Shown here in pieces: positions 25,864 to 34,817 of a stretch of DNA of 64,000 nucleotides. The stretch is from Microvirga sp. VF16 (GTDB lineage: Bacteria > Pseudomonadota > Alphaproteobacteria > Rhizobiales > Beijerinckiaceae). The notes below the pieces were generated by a model. The model was not told the DNA's origin. It ran no database searches and was given only the letters and a program-made list of their open reading frames with translations. How positions within the stretch are numbered: the stretch's first letter is position 1; each line of letters begins with the position of its first letter. The stretch covers positions 930,001 through 994,000 of the forward strand of contig NZ_CP069356.1 in the NCBI RefSeq assembly GCF_016864375.1, in the 5' to 3' direction. The position numbers and the translations under genes are program-made.

Positions 25864-26083
25864 GGACTTGATGGTGGAAGCGGCCGTGCAGGGCTTGGGT
25901 ATTGCGTATGTGGCGAACTGGGTTGCCGAAGCCGCCATCGCGGAGGGGCGCTTGCGGACGGTGCTGTCCGCCTGGATGCACGAGCCGGAGAGAGTGGCCG
26001 TCTATTACCCAGGGCATCGAGCAGTGCCGCCGGCACTGCGGGCATTCCTCGATGTCGTCAGGGACGCCAGACAAATGAAGTAG
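25864..26083 (+). pseudogene. LysR-family regulator remnant, part 2
   Basis: After the right IS66 end and the duplicate GGACTTGA, the LysR frame resumes: LMVEAAVQGLGIAYVANWVA, AIAEGRLRTVLSAWMHEPER, VYYPGHRAVPPALRAFLDVV, stop at 26083. Joined to the part ending at 21716 it makes one continuous effector domain (DDEDL-MVEAAVQGLG), showing that the insertion is the only break here. Confidence 0.88.
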
Positions 26084-26344
26084 CGGGACCCCTCATACGG
26101 TCACCTGGAGGTCGGCACCGGATCAACCTTTCACCTTCCGGCCGCTCAACGAACGTCGGCTCTCAAGCGCCGAAGCGGACCAAGCTCTTTGGTCCGGGGA
26201 GTGCCAATTCCAGACCTTCCTGATTTACAGGTTTGTCGGGCAATGCCGCTATGGGATGGCGGATAAGGGTAGCTTTGCAATAGTCCATTTTGCGGAAATG
26301 CCCGCAGATTCCCACGCCTGCTGCGAGTTACTGTGACATCACCA
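26084..26344. other. Intergenic, no gene seen
   Basis: About 260 nt between the LysR remnant and the 3' end of the intact LysR gene; nothing recognised. Confidence 0.4.
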
Positions 26345-27244
26345 TCAGGTGAGAGGCTGGGCAGCTCTCGTATAGGTGGTAAGCCCGTCCACCAGTGCAT
26401 CGAAGACGACGCGGCACCGGGGACTCGACCTAAGATCCTCGTGCATCACGACATAGGTGCTGAGATCAAGCTTGAACGCGTCTGCGAGCACCCGAACGAG
26501 TTCAGGGCTTCGAGCCGCCAGCGGAGCCTGGCACACACCAATGCCAAACCCGGCCCGAATGGCGGCAAACTGCGCAAGGTCGCTGTCAGCTCTTAATGCG
26601 AAGCGCGTGCGCTCGAAGCCGCTGACACCGTTGAGCACGCTTCTGGCTCTGCGGTCAAACCCAACTAGGTCGTGCCGGCTCAGATCCTTGAGCGTGGCGG
26701 GAACACCTCGTTGGTTCAGGTAGCGCTCATGAGCGTGAAGCCCCAGCGTGATCGATCCCACGTGCCGTGACACGAAAGCTTCAGGTGCGGGTTCAGCCAT
26801 CCGGACAGCAACATCGGCTTCGCGCCGCCGAAGACCGTCAAGGCCGTTTGACAGCACCAGCTCGATGACGAGGTCTGGATACTGGGCCCGAAGAGCTGCC
26901 AGGATGGTGGGCAGAACTTCGACACCTACTACCTCGCTGGCACTGACCCGAACCCTTCCTTTAACACCGCTGCCATAACCCGACGCTGCCCGCAGTAGCG
27001 CCGCGGAGGTCGAGGCCAAGGCCTCCGCATAGGACCGCAGCTCAAGCGCAACCTCTGTCGGCTCCAACCCACGTTGTGAGCGTATGAAGAGGTCGCACCC
27101 GACGGCGTCCTCGAGCGATTTGATTTGACAGGCCACGGTCTGCCGCGTGAGGCCGAGCACCCTGGCCGCTCCGGCAAGCGAGTTCTCGGAGAGAACGGCA
27201 AGGAAGGTTTGGTAGAGATCCCAGGTGGGTTCGGCCTCCATCAT
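26345..27244 (-). CDS. LysR-family transcriptional regulator next to the TRAP genes
   Basis: 299 residues from one of two adjacent ATGs (27244 or 27241, MMEAEPTWDLYQTFLAV). HTH: SENSLAGAARVLGLTRQTVA and CQIKSLEDAVGCDLF. Effector domain: GRVRVSASEVVGVEVLPTIL, LVIELVLSNGLDGLRRREAD, VRMAEPAPEAFVSRHVG and FAAIRAGFGIGVCQAPLA. It lies about 40 nt downstream of the TRAP large permease on the same strand and so is probably read in the same transcript; it may control uptake genes or another target. Confidence 0.9.
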   Translation of the reverse strand: MMEAEPTWDLYQTFLAVLSENSLAGAARVLGLTRQTVACQIKSLEDAVGCDLFIRSQRGLEPTEVALELRSYAEALASTSAALLRAASGYGSGVKGRVRVSASEVVGVEVLPTILAALRAQYPDLVIELVLSNGLDGLRRREADVAVRMAEPAPEAFVSRHVGSITLGLHAHERYLNQRGVPATLKDLSRHDLVGFDRRARSVLNGVSGFERTRFALRADSDLAQFAAIRAGFGIGVCQAPLAARSPELVRVLADAFKLDLSTYVVMHEDLRSSPRCRVVFDALVDGLTTYTRAAQPLT

Positions 27245-27280
27245 ACAATTCCGTACCGAGTCCTCCCGCATTACCCTGCC

Positions 27281-28732
27281 TTATGGGAACTTAGGAGGCG
27301 GAGGGAGGTCTAGACCGGGCAGACCGCCCGGGGCATTGGGATCGGCGCCAGGCATGATCAGGTTGTCCAGGGTCTTCTGGACCTCCTCCTGATTGATCTC
27401 TTGGTGACTTCCAAGCCAGTACGTCACCGACTCCGGCCACGCGATCACGACGGCCACCAGGATGATCTGCAAGACGATCCACGGGATCGAGCCCCAGTAG
27501 ATGTCCGAGCTCTTCACTTCCTTCGGCGCGATGCCGCGCAGGTAGAACAGGGCGAAGCCGAAGGGCGGGTGCATGAACGAGGTCTGCATATTCACGCACA
27601 GCAGCACGCCCAGCCAGACCAGGTTGATGTCGAGCGTCTTCGCCACCGGAACCAGCATCGGGATCACGATGAAGGCGATCTCGAAGAAGTCGAGGAAGAA
27701 GGCCAGGAAAAACACGAATATGTTGACGAAGATCAGGAAGCCGATCTGGCCGCCCGGCAGGCCGGACAGGATATGCTCGATCCACTTGCCGCCGTTCACG
27801 CCCTGGAACACCAGGCTGAACACGGTGGCGCCGATGAGGATGAAGATCACCATGGCGGTGATGCGCATGGTCGAATCCATGCCGTGCCAGACCAGGGTCC
27901 AGGTCAGGCGCCGGTGCATGGCGGCGAGCACGATGGCGCCGACCGCGCCCATCGCGCCGGCTTCCGTCGGGGTGGCAAGGCCCATGAAGATCGTGCCGAG
28001 CACCAGGAAGATCAGCACGATGGAGGGCACCATGCCCCACAGCACCTTGCGGATCAGCGGCCAGCCCTTGAGGGTGCGGGCTTCCGGTGGCAGCGGCGGC
28101 ACCTTGTGTGGCTGGAAGATCGACACCCCGGCAATGAAGAGCACGAAGAGCGCGACCTGAAGAAACGATGGACCGATGGCGCCGAGATACATATCGCCAA
28201 CAGAGACGCCGAGCTGATCGGCCAGGACGACGAGAACCAGGGAGGGCGGGATGAGCTGAGTGATGGTGCCGGACGCGGCGATCACGCCCGTGGCAATGCG
28301 CATGTCGTAGTTATACTTCATCATCACCGGCAGCGAGATCATGCCCATGGCGATGACAGATGCGGCGACGGTACCGGTGATGGCACCGAGGATTGCGCCC
28401 ACGAAGATGACAGCATAGGCCAGACCGCCGGGCACGGGCCCGAAGAGTTGACCGGTTCCGTCCAGCAGGTCCTCTGCCAAGCCCGATCGCTCAAGGATCA
28501 CGCCCATGAAGGTGAAGAACGGGATCGCGAGGAGCAGCTCGTTCGACATGATGCCGAAGATCCGGTACGGCAGCGCCTGGAGGAACGGCAGTGTGAAGTA
28601 GCCGATCTCGATGGCGATCATGCCGAAGAACAGTCCGAGCGCAGCAAGCGAGAAGGCAACTGGGAAGCCCGCCAGCAAGAAGATGATGAGCCCGGCGAAC
28701 ATCAGGGGGGCGGTGAGGCCATATTCGAGCAT
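27281..28732 (-). CDS. dctM: TRAP transporter large permease (DctM family)
   Basis: 483 residues with about 12-14 membrane helices in the inner membrane. It starts MLEYGLTAPLMFAGLIIFLL, contains IMSNELLLAIPFFTFMGVIL, GAILGAITGTVAASVIAMGM and AASGTITQLIPPSLVLVVLA (the typical scoop-motif segments), and ends with a cytoplasmic tail rich in Pro (GGLPGLDLPPPPKFP). The mid-section HGMDSTMRITAMVIFILIGA and QTSFMHPPFGFALFYLRGIA place it in the branch annotated for mannitol/chloroaromatic or alpha-keto acid substrates. It uses a sodium gradient and needs DctQ and a periplasmic binding protein; none of the latter is in the window. Confidence 0.94.
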   Translation of the reverse strand: MLEYGLTAPLMFAGLIIFLLAGFPVAFSLAALGLFFGMIAIEIGYFTLPFLQALPYRIFGIMSNELLLAIPFFTFMGVILERSGLAEDLLDGTGQLFGPVPGGLAYAVIFVGAILGAITGTVAASVIAMGMISLPVMMKYNYDMRIATGVIAASGTITQLIPPSLVLVVLADQLGVSVGDMYLGAIGPSFLQVALFVLFIAGVSIFQPHKVPPLPPEARTLKGWPLIRKVLWGMVPSIVLIFLVLGTIFMGLATPTEAGAMGAVGAIVLAAMHRRLTWTLVWHGMDSTMRITAMVIFILIGATVFSLVFQGVNGGKWIEHILSGLPGGQIGFLIFVNIFVFFLAFFLDFFEIAFIVIPMLVPVAKTLDINLVWLGVLLCVNMQTSFMHPPFGFALFYLRGIAPKEVKSSDIYWGSIPWIVLQIILVAVVIAWPESVTYWLGSHQEINQEEVQKTLDNLIMPGADPNAPGGLPGLDLPPPPKFP

Positions 28733-28821
28733 TGTTGGTCTCTCGGGCAGGAGCGCCGAAACCCGGTCCCTGCGTCAGGTTGGTTCTCTGGTGTGCGCGG
28801 CCCGTTCTACGAGCCCCGAAA

Positions 28822-29367
28822 CTACTGGAGGGGCTTTTCGTAAGCGACGACTTCGCTCGCAGGTGCCTCTCCCCGCAGAGCAGCGATCCGCTTGATCAGC
28901 TCGGAGATGCCCTGAAGCACTAGGAGCGCAAAGCCGAGGGGCAGCAGCATCTTTACAGGCCAGAGGATAAGCCCGCCTGCATTGGACGACACCTCTCCGG
29001 AGCGGAAGCTGGAGAGGAAGAAAGGCCAAGCCATGAAGAGGATGGTGAAGACTGCCGGGAAGTAGAAGAAGATCAAACCCAGCACGTCGGTCCAGAGCTT
29101 GCCCCGCTCCGACCGGGGGCCATAGAGCAGGTCGACGCGAACGTGCTCATTGAGCTTGAACACCCAGGCAGCCCCAAGCAGGAACGTACCGGCGAACAAT
29201 TGCCACTGGATCTCGAGCCAGGCGTTCGAGGAGGCACTGAACAAGTATCGGGACACGGCATTGCCGGCGCTGATCATGCAGGCCAAGAACACGAACCAAC
29301 TGGCGATGATCCCCGCGAACCAAGTGATCCGGTCAATAACATGACTGAGGGCCAATAACCTGGCCAT
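28822..29367 (-). CDS. dctQ: TRAP transporter small permease (DctQ family)
   Basis: 181 residues from the second ATG (29367), which has GGAG just before it; the ATG at 29379 would add four residues. Four membrane helices are visible (ITWFAGIIASWFVFLACMIS, WQLFAGTFLLGAAWVFKLNE, LGLIFFYFPAVFTILFMAWP, MLLPLGFALLVLQGISELI). The motif NAWLEIQWQLFAGTFLLGA and HVRVDLLYG are typical of DctQ. It precedes dctM by 89 nt on the same strand, forming the membrane pair of one TRAP system. Confidence 0.93.
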   Translation of the reverse strand: MARLLALSHVIDRITWFAGIIASWFVFLACMISAGNAVSRYLFSASSNAWLEIQWQLFAGTFLLGAAWVFKLNEHVRVDLLYGPRSERGKLWTDVLGLIFFYFPAVFTILFMAWPFFLSSFRSGEVSSNAGGLILWPVKMLLPLGFALLVLQGISELIKRIAALRGEAPASEVVAYEKPLQ

Positions 29368-29379
29368 GGGGAACTCCAT

Positions 29380-29740
29380 CTGAATGTGGTCAGCTTATGC
29401 TGCGCGGCCTATACAGCAACTTTCAACCGGAGCAAGCGGCGAAGGCGAATTATATGACTAAAGGTGAAGTAAGTGGCTATTGAACAATTGCGTGATTGCC
29501 CCACAGGCCACTTCCTTGCCCATCAAGGCGAACTCATGAGATTTCCGCATCTTTTTACGTATATATAGGGCTATTTTCCTCGTAAACGTCGGGGCGCCGC
29601 ATGGTTCTCCGCCAGAGGCTGGCGGATCTCAACTGACCGGGGTCATAGGACCTTGGGTTGCTAGGGAATGTCGCCTGAGGGTCCAGCCTGTGTGGAAACG
29701 CTTTGATCTGCTAAGCTGATCGTGGTCGGCGGAGGTCGCG
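29380..29740. other. Intergenic upstream of dctQ and left part of an IS1182-type remnant
   Basis: About 360 nt. The first part must carry the TRAP promoter. A TRAP binding-protein gene, common at this position, is absent. The last 60 nt (from about 29681, GGTCCAGCCTGTGTGGAAAC) are probably the left end of the transposon remnant; its partner end is lost, so this cannot be confirmed here. Confidence 0.45.
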
Positions 29741-30982
29741 ATGAAGCGTTTCGTTGAAGGGCAAGACCGCTGGCAGGCCACCCTGCTTCCTGAGTGCCTG
29801 GACGACTATGTGGCGCCCGACAATCCCATGCGCATCATCGAAGCTTTTGTCGATGAACTGGGCCTGGCGGCCCTCGGCTTTGCCGGCGTGGTGCCGGAGG
29901 CAACAGGCCGCCCGTCGTACCACCCCGCTATCCTGCTCAAGATCTACATCTACGGCTATCTCAACCGCATTCAGTCGAGCCGGAGGCTGGAACGGGAGAG
30001 TCAGCGCAACCTCGAACTGATCTGGCTGACCGGCCGGCTGAGGCCCGACTTCAAGACCATTGCCGACTTCCGCCGCGACAACGGGCCAGCCATCCGTGCG
30101 GCCTGTGCCCAGTTCATCGTGCTGTGCCGCAAGCTCAACCTGTTTACCCGCGCGGTCGTTGCTCTCGACGGCTCCAAGTTCAAGGCCGTCAACAACCGCG
30201 ACAAGAATTTCACCACCGCCAAGGTGGCCAAACGCATCGAGCAGGTCGAGGCCAGTATTGCCCGCTACCTGGCGGCGCTCGATCGAGCCGACCGGCAGGA
30301 CAACGATGTGGCCGAGGCCCGCACAAGCCGGCTCAAGGAAAAGATCAAGGGCCTGCGCCGGCAGATGCAAGCCCTCAACGCTATGGGCCAGCAGGTCGAG
30401 GCCGCGCCCGACCAGCAGATCTCCCTCACCGATCCGGATGCGCGCTCGATGGCCACCAGCGGCAAGGGCACGGGCATCGTCGGCTACAATGTGCAGATGG
30501 CGGTGGAGGCCGAGCATCATCTCATCGTGGCGCACGAGGTGACCAATGTCGGCAACGACCGCACAACTGCTCGCGATGGGATGGCAAGCCCAGGACGTGA
30601 TGGCGTGCGAGGAAATCACTGCGCTGGCGGATCGAGGCTACTATAACGGCGACGAGGTGCTGGCCTGCGAGGGCAGCGGTGTCCTGCCCTGTGTTCCCAA
30701 GACCCAGACCTCCGGCAACACCAACCGCGGTCTCTTCACCGGGCAGGACTTCGTCTATGACGCTGAGCATGACCACTACATCTGCCCGGCGGGCCAGCAC
30801 CTGACCAAGGGCAAGATGCGCTCAGACCGGCGCGACACCATCGATCATATCGTAACCTGACGGCGTGCCCGGCCTGCGCGCTCAAACCTCGGTGCACGCC
30901 GGACAAGCACAAGCGGGCGAAGCGCTGGCAGCATGAGGATGTGCTCGACCGGACGCAGGCCCGGCTCGAGCGCATGCCCGAG
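29741..30982 (+). pseudogene. IS1182-family transposase, frameshifted and 3'-truncated
   Basis: Begins as a normal IS1182 transposase: MKRFVEGQDRWQATLLPECL, VAPDNPMRIIEAFVDELGL, RPSYHPAILLKIYIYGYLNR, DFKTIADFRRDNG and the first catalytic Asp in VVALDGSKFKAVNNRDKNFT. Near 30570 the frame changes and continues as MGWQAQDVMACEEITALADR, YYNGDEVLACEGSGVLPCVP. After about 30855 it changes again to LTACPACALKPRCTPDKHKR and ends in ARLERMPE where the IS6 element begins at 30983. The C-terminal Glu region is gone. At least two frameshifts plus truncation: inactive. Confidence 0.85.
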
Positions 30983-31821
30983 GGTTCTGTTGCAGCTTTA
31001 AGGCTTCGCCCACTGCAGCTATGAAGTAGGGGTGTTAAGAGGGATCAGCAGTGAAGCAGAGTAGCAAGAACCCGTTCAAGGGTCGGCAATTCACGGCAGA
31101 GATCATCCAGTGGGCGGTCCGCTGGTATCTTCAGTTCCCAATCAGCTATCGCGATCTCGAGCGGATGCTCTCCGATCGTGGCATTCAGGTCGATCACACG
31201 ACCCTGTTTCGGTGGATCCAGGTTTACGCTCCCGAACTGGACAAGCGCATTCGTCCGCACCTGCGGATGACCAATGGCTCTTGGAGGGTCGACGAAACAT
31301 ATATCCGAGTGAAGGGGAAGTGGGTGTACCTGTACCGTGCTGTTGATGCGACAGGACAGACAATCGACTTTCTGCTTTCGTCAAAGCGGGATGCGGCTGC
31401 CGCTCGGCGGTTCTTCCGCAAGGCCTTGAAGCAGTCACATACGGTCAATCCACGCACCATTACGGTCGACAAGAATGCGGCTTACCCCATCGCGGCGAAA
31501 GCCATGAAGCGGGATGGGGAACTCTGGCGTTTCGCCAAACTCCGGCAGGTGAAGGTCCTGAATAACATCGTCGAGCAGGATCACCGGCGCATCAAGCGGT
31601 TGGTTCGTCCTGGGCTGGGCTTCAAGAGCCTCACGTCTGCCTCGCAGACGATTGCCGGCTATGAGGCTATGGCGATGATCCGCAAGGGCCAAGTCGTCGG
31701 CGTACCAGCGAATGATATGAAAGCCCAGAGTGATTTCATTGCTGGTCTATTCAACGCTGCTGCCTAACCTGAGCTCCTGTCCGGTCTTCACTTGAGCGCC
31801 GTCAGAAATTGCAACAGAACC
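30983..31821 (+). mobile_element. IS6-family element
   Basis: Bounded by GGTTCTGTTGCA at 30983 and TGCAACAGAACC ending at 31821, the characteristic IS6/IS26-like terminal repeats; 839 bp in total with one transposase. The 8 nt on each side (ATGCCCGA or nearby versus AGAAGATG) do not match, so there is no target duplication: it sits at a deletion or rearrangement junction between an IS1182 remnant and a pirin remnant. Confidence 0.9.
31051..31767 (+). CDS. IS6-family transposase
   Basis: 238 residues from a GTG. N-terminal HTH region YLQFPISYRDLERMLSDRGI and VDHTTLFRWIQVYAPEL; catalytic triad D81 in WRVDETYIRVKG, D140 in ITVDKNAAYPIA, and E175 in NNIVEQDHRRIKRLV; C-terminal GFKSLTSASQTIAGYEAMAM. 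All residues for replicative (cointegrate) transposition are present and the frame is intact, so the element could be active. Confidence 0.95.
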   Translation: MKQSSKNPFKGRQFTAEIIQWAVRWYLQFPISYRDLERMLSDRGIQVDHTTLFRWIQVYAPELDKRIRPHLRMTNGSWRVDETYIRVKGKWVYLYRAVDATGQTIDFLLSSKRDAAAARRFFRKALKQSHTVNPRTITVDKNAAYPIAAKAMKRDGELWRFAKLRQVKVLNNIVEQDHRRIKRLVRPGLGFKSLTSASQTIAGYEAMAMIRKGQVVGVPANDMKAQSDFIAGLFNAAA

Positions 31822-31981
31822 AGAAGATGAAGGGCCCGACCATCTGCCGCTGGGCAGAGGGAAGCGCCCTGCGCACCTCAAAGCTGCCGAGATCGCGGGC
31901 TCGGGGCACGACGACCGTCTCAATGGCATCACAGGCAAGCTTGTCGCCAGGCCTTGGATCTTCAGCGGGATTCCAACTCAT
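31822..31981 (-). pseudogene. Pirin family protein, 5' fragment
   Basis: From the ATG at 31981 the frame reads MSWNPAEDPRPGDKLACDAI, ETVVVPRARDLGSFEVRRAL and SAQRQMVGPFIFW, the first strands of the pirin cupin (normally followed by FDQMGP and metal His residues), and then enters the IS6 terminal repeat. About 53 of roughly 280 codons remain. The rest is not on the other side of the IS6 element, so it was deleted. Pirins can act as quercetinases or redox regulators, fitting the aromatic theme nearby. Confidence 0.8.
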
Positions 31982-32091
31982 CAGATCGTCTCCTTGCACG
32001 CTTGTGTTGGGTAGGTGAGGTGCGGGGTGGACCAGAGGGCCGGCCCATGCCTCTGGTCATGGGCGGCTCGTTCAATGACCTGCATACGCGC

Positions 32092-33039
32092 TTACAGGGT
32101 CTGCAGGCCAGCCTCGATCTGCTGGCGCTGCCCTTCTAGGAACGGCGGCAGGGACAGTGTCTCGCCGAGCGTATCCATCGGCTCGTCAGTGGCAAAGCCC
32201 GGCCCGTCGGTGGCGATCTCGAACAGGATTCCGTTCGGCTCGCGGAAGTACAGGCTGCGGAACCAGAAGCGGTCAACCGGACCGCTCGATGGCATGCGCA
32301 CGTGGTTGAGCCGCTCGGCCCAGGCCTGATAGTCGGCGTCGGGGATGCGGAAGGCGACGTGGTGGACGCCCCCTGCCCCGGGCTGGGCGATCGCCAGGTT
32401 GGGCTCGACGGAGACATGCAGCTCGGCGGCCGCGCCGCCTGGACCCATCTGGTAGACATGAGTGCGGGTTTCCTCGTTGCCGGGCGTGGCGTAGTCCCGC
32501 ACGCGGGTCATGCCCATGATCTTTGTGAGAACGAGGTCCGTATGATCCAGCACGGGCACGCTGATGGTGATCGGCCCGAGGCCTCGGATCTGGTGCTCGG
32601 CCGGTACGGGGCTGCGCTCCCACGAATGGGCCTCCTCGCCCTGCCCGCCGTCGTCGACCATGCTGAGGCGCTGGCCCTCGAAATCCTCGAAGTCGAGCGT
32701 GAGCCGGCCATCGCGTTCGACAACATCGGAGTGCGTGACGCCGAGATCCTGGAAGCGCTGCTTCCACCAGGCCAGCGTGTCAGTGCCAGAGACACGCATA
32801 CCCGTGCGGGTGACGCTGTGGGTGCCACGCTGCTCGCGCTCCACGGGCCAGTCGAAGAAGGTGATGTCGGTACCGGGCGAGCCGCGCCCGTCGGCATAGA
32901 ACAGGTGGTAGGCTGTCACGTCGTCCTGGTTGACGGTCTTCTTCACCAGCCGCAGGCCGAGCGTCTTGGTGTAGAAGGCGTGGCTGGCCGGGGCGTTGCC
33001 GGTGACGGCGGTGAGATGGTGGATGCCGGTGAGTTGCAT
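32092..33039 (-). CDS. Ring-cleaving dioxygenase (MhqO-like, two VOC domains)
   Basis: 315 residues. Tandem VOC domains with the extradiol metal set visible: first His in GIHHLTAVTGNA, second in GGVHHVAFRIPDADYQAWAE, and Glu in NGILFEIATDGPGF. Other family marks: KTLGLRLVKKTVNQDD, YADGRGSPGTDITFFDWP and VDRFWFRSLYFREPNG. Members (Bacillus MhqO/MhqA/MhqE, LinE-like) are Fe(II) enzymes thought to open hydroquinone or catechol rings formed from quinones. Followed upstream by an MhqD-like hydrolase and a second dioxygenase on the same strand with gaps of 50-100 nt: likely operon 34745-32092. Confidence 0.92.
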   Translation of the reverse strand: MQLTGIHHLTAVTGNAPASHAFYTKTLGLRLVKKTVNQDDVTAYHLFYADGRGSPGTDITFFDWPVEREQRGTHSVTRTGMRVSGTDTLAWWKQRFQDLGVTHSDVVERDGRLTLDFEDFEGQRLSMVDDGGQGEEAHSWERSPVPAEHQIRGLGPITISVPVLDHTDLVLTKIMGMTRVRDYATPGNEETRTHVYQMGPGGAAAELHVSVEPNLAIAQPGAGGVHHVAFRIPDADYQAWAERLNHVRMPSSGPVDRFWFRSLYFREPNGILFEIATDGPGFATDEPMDTLGETLSLPPFLEGQRQQIEAGLQTL

Positions 33040-33093
33040 GATCCGTGTCCTTGTCAGGCAAGGCGGGCTGATCGGCCCGCCTGCCGGGAATGT

Positions 33094-33714
33094 TTAGAGT
33101 TTGTCAATCCAGGCCTTGGCGAGGGCCACGTCGGTCTGGGACAGCCCATGGCCCGTGGGGAGCACCCGGTGCTCAACGGTGGCGCCAGAGCCCTTCAGCA
33201 GCGAGGCCAGCCGCTTGGCGTTATCCGCCGGCACGATGGGATCGGAGGCACCTGAAAGGATCAGCACCGGCTTACCAGTGAGGTCGGCTGCCGGCGGATC
33301 CTGCAACGGCACCATCGCCCGCAGCAGGGCAGCCCCAGCAAGAGCCTCGGGCCGGAGTTGCAACACGGCGGCGGCGATGTTGGCGCCATTCGAGAAACCG
33401 ACGGCAATGGGTGCCGCCAGACCGTAGGCCTCCCGCGCCTCGGCGATGAAGTCGGCGAGCTCGCCGGCGCGACGGCGTACATCCTCCTCATCGAAGATGC
33501 CTTCGCGAAGACGGCGGAAGAAACGCGGCATGCCGCCCTCCAGCACCTTGCCGCGCGGAGAGAGAAGCGCAGAGCCCGGGGCAATCATGTCCCCAAGCGG
33601 CAGCAGATCGTCCTCATTGCCGCCGGTGCCGTGCAGCAGCAGGATCGGCGGCTTGCCGGGCTCAGAGGCCGGCTTGAAGCGATGGATGAACGAGAGTTCG
33701 GTCGTGGTGATCAT
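33094..33714 (-). CDS. MhqD-like alpha/beta hydrolase (phospholipase/carboxylesterase family)
   Basis: 206 residues, a compact carboxylesterase of the same family as Bacillus MhqD. Oxyanion segment ILLLHGTGGNEDDLLPLGDM, nucleophile Ser in AVGFSNGANIAAAVL, Asp in LILSGASDPIVPADN and His in VLPTGHGLSQTD. The block PRGKVLEGGMPRFFRRLREG is typical of the group. It has no signal peptide. Sitting between two ring-cleaving dioxygenases, it probably hydrolyses the ester or muconate-type product of ring opening; this role is inferred from context. Confidence 0.92.
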   Translation of the reverse strand: MITTTELSFIHRFKPASEPGKPPILLLHGTGGNEDDLLPLGDMIAPGSALLSPRGKVLEGGMPRFFRRLREGIFDEEDVRRRAGELADFIAEAREAYGLAAPIAVGFSNGANIAAAVLQLRPEALAGAALLRAMVPLQDPPAADLTGKPVLILSGASDPIVPADNAKRLASLLKGSGATVEHRVLPTGHGLSQTDVALAKAWIDKL

Positions 33715-33812
33715 GGCAACCTCGATCGGGACCTTGCTGGCCTGGCGATGCGGAACGGGAAAGTGTCCCTGCCGCCGGAACGGACCTAGCGGCAGGATGG
33801 GATGACGTCGGG

Positions 33813-34745
33813 TCAGGCGACCTTCGGCAGCACGGCCTCGATCTTCTCGCGCTTCGGCTCCAGGAAGCGGGGCAGCTTCAGGGCCTGACCGAGCGACTCG
33901 ACCGGCTCGTCGACGGCGAAGCCCGGATCGTCGGTGGCGATCTCGAACAGGATCCCGTTCGGCTCGCGGAAGTAGACCGCCCGGAAGTAGTCGCGGTCCT
34001 TCTGTTCCGTGGCGCGGATGCCGTGGTTCGCGGCGAGCTTCTTGACCATCTCGGCCTGCACAGCGTCGCTGGCGGCGCGGAAGGCGATGTGGTGCACCGT
34101 TCCGGCACCAGAGCGGCCACGCGGGAAGTTCTCCGCCTCACGCAGGTCGATGATGCCGCCGAGTGCCGTGTCGCCCGCCTTGAAGCGGATCACCGAGCCT
34201 TCCCTTGCGACCTCGGTAAACCCGAAGATGTCGGTCAGGATCGCACCCGTGGGGGCGGCGTTCGCCACCAGCAGGCTGGCGCTGTGGAAGCCGCGGATCG
34301 CATGCTCGGCCGGGATCTCGCCGGTGGTCCACGCCGGCTCGTTCTCGATGTCGGGCACGGCGACAAGCGCCAAACGCATGCCATCCGGATCCTTGAACGC
34401 GATCACGGTCTCGCCGAAGCGCTTTTGGGGCGCCTCGTGCGTCACACCCTTCTCGACCAGGCGATGCGTCCAGTAGCCGATGGCGCCCTCGGGCACCCGG
34501 AAGACAGTCTCCTGTGTCTCACCGACGCCGAGCCGTCCCGGAGCGGCATGCTCCCATGGGAAGAAGGTCAGGATCGTCCCAGGCTGACCGGCCTCGTCGC
34601 CGTAGTAGAAGTGATAGGTGCCGGGATCGTCGAAGTTGACGGTCTTTTTAACCAGGCGCAGCCCAAGAACGCGGGTGTAGAAGTCGAGATTGCGCTGTGC
34701 GGGGCCAGCAATGGCGGTGATGTGGTGGATGCCGTTCTGGCGCAT
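33813..34745 (-). CDS. Ring-cleaving dioxygenase (MhqO-like), second paralogue
   Basis: 310 residues, related to but clearly distinct from the 32.1-kb protein. Metal ligands: His in NGIHHITAIAGPA, His in GTVHHIAFRAASDAVQAEMV, Glu in NGILFEIATDDPGF. It has the same RVLGLRLVKKTVNFDDPGTY and GDEAGQPGTILTFFPWE blocks. First gene of the probable minus-strand operon. A strong AT-rich palindrome lies 70-100 nt upstream, between it and the divergent DoxX gene. Confidence 0.92.
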   Translation of the reverse strand: MRQNGIHHITAIAGPAQRNLDFYTRVLGLRLVKKTVNFDDPGTYHFYYGDEAGQPGTILTFFPWEHAAPGRLGVGETQETVFRVPEGAIGYWTHRLVEKGVTHEAPQKRFGETVIAFKDPDGMRLALVAVPDIENEPAWTTGEIPAEHAIRGFHSASLLVANAAPTGAILTDIFGFTEVAREGSVIRFKAGDTALGGIIDLREAENFPRGRSGAGTVHHIAFRAASDAVQAEMVKKLAANHGIRATEQKDRDYFRAVYFREPNGILFEIATDDPGFAVDEPVESLGQALKLPRFLEPKREKIEAVLPKVA

Positions 34746-34817
34746 TGTCGTGTCCTTTCATCGGGCGATACCCGCCCTGGGATGCTTCAAGACATAAGCC
34801 GAACCCGGACGAGCGCC

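Noticed and set aside
27401..28843. 480-codon plus-strand open frame antisense to the TRAP permeases
   Set aside because: Very rich in Asp, Glu, His and Gln without hydrophobic structure; it is the mirror of well-supported dctM and dctQ coding sequence in GC-rich DNA.
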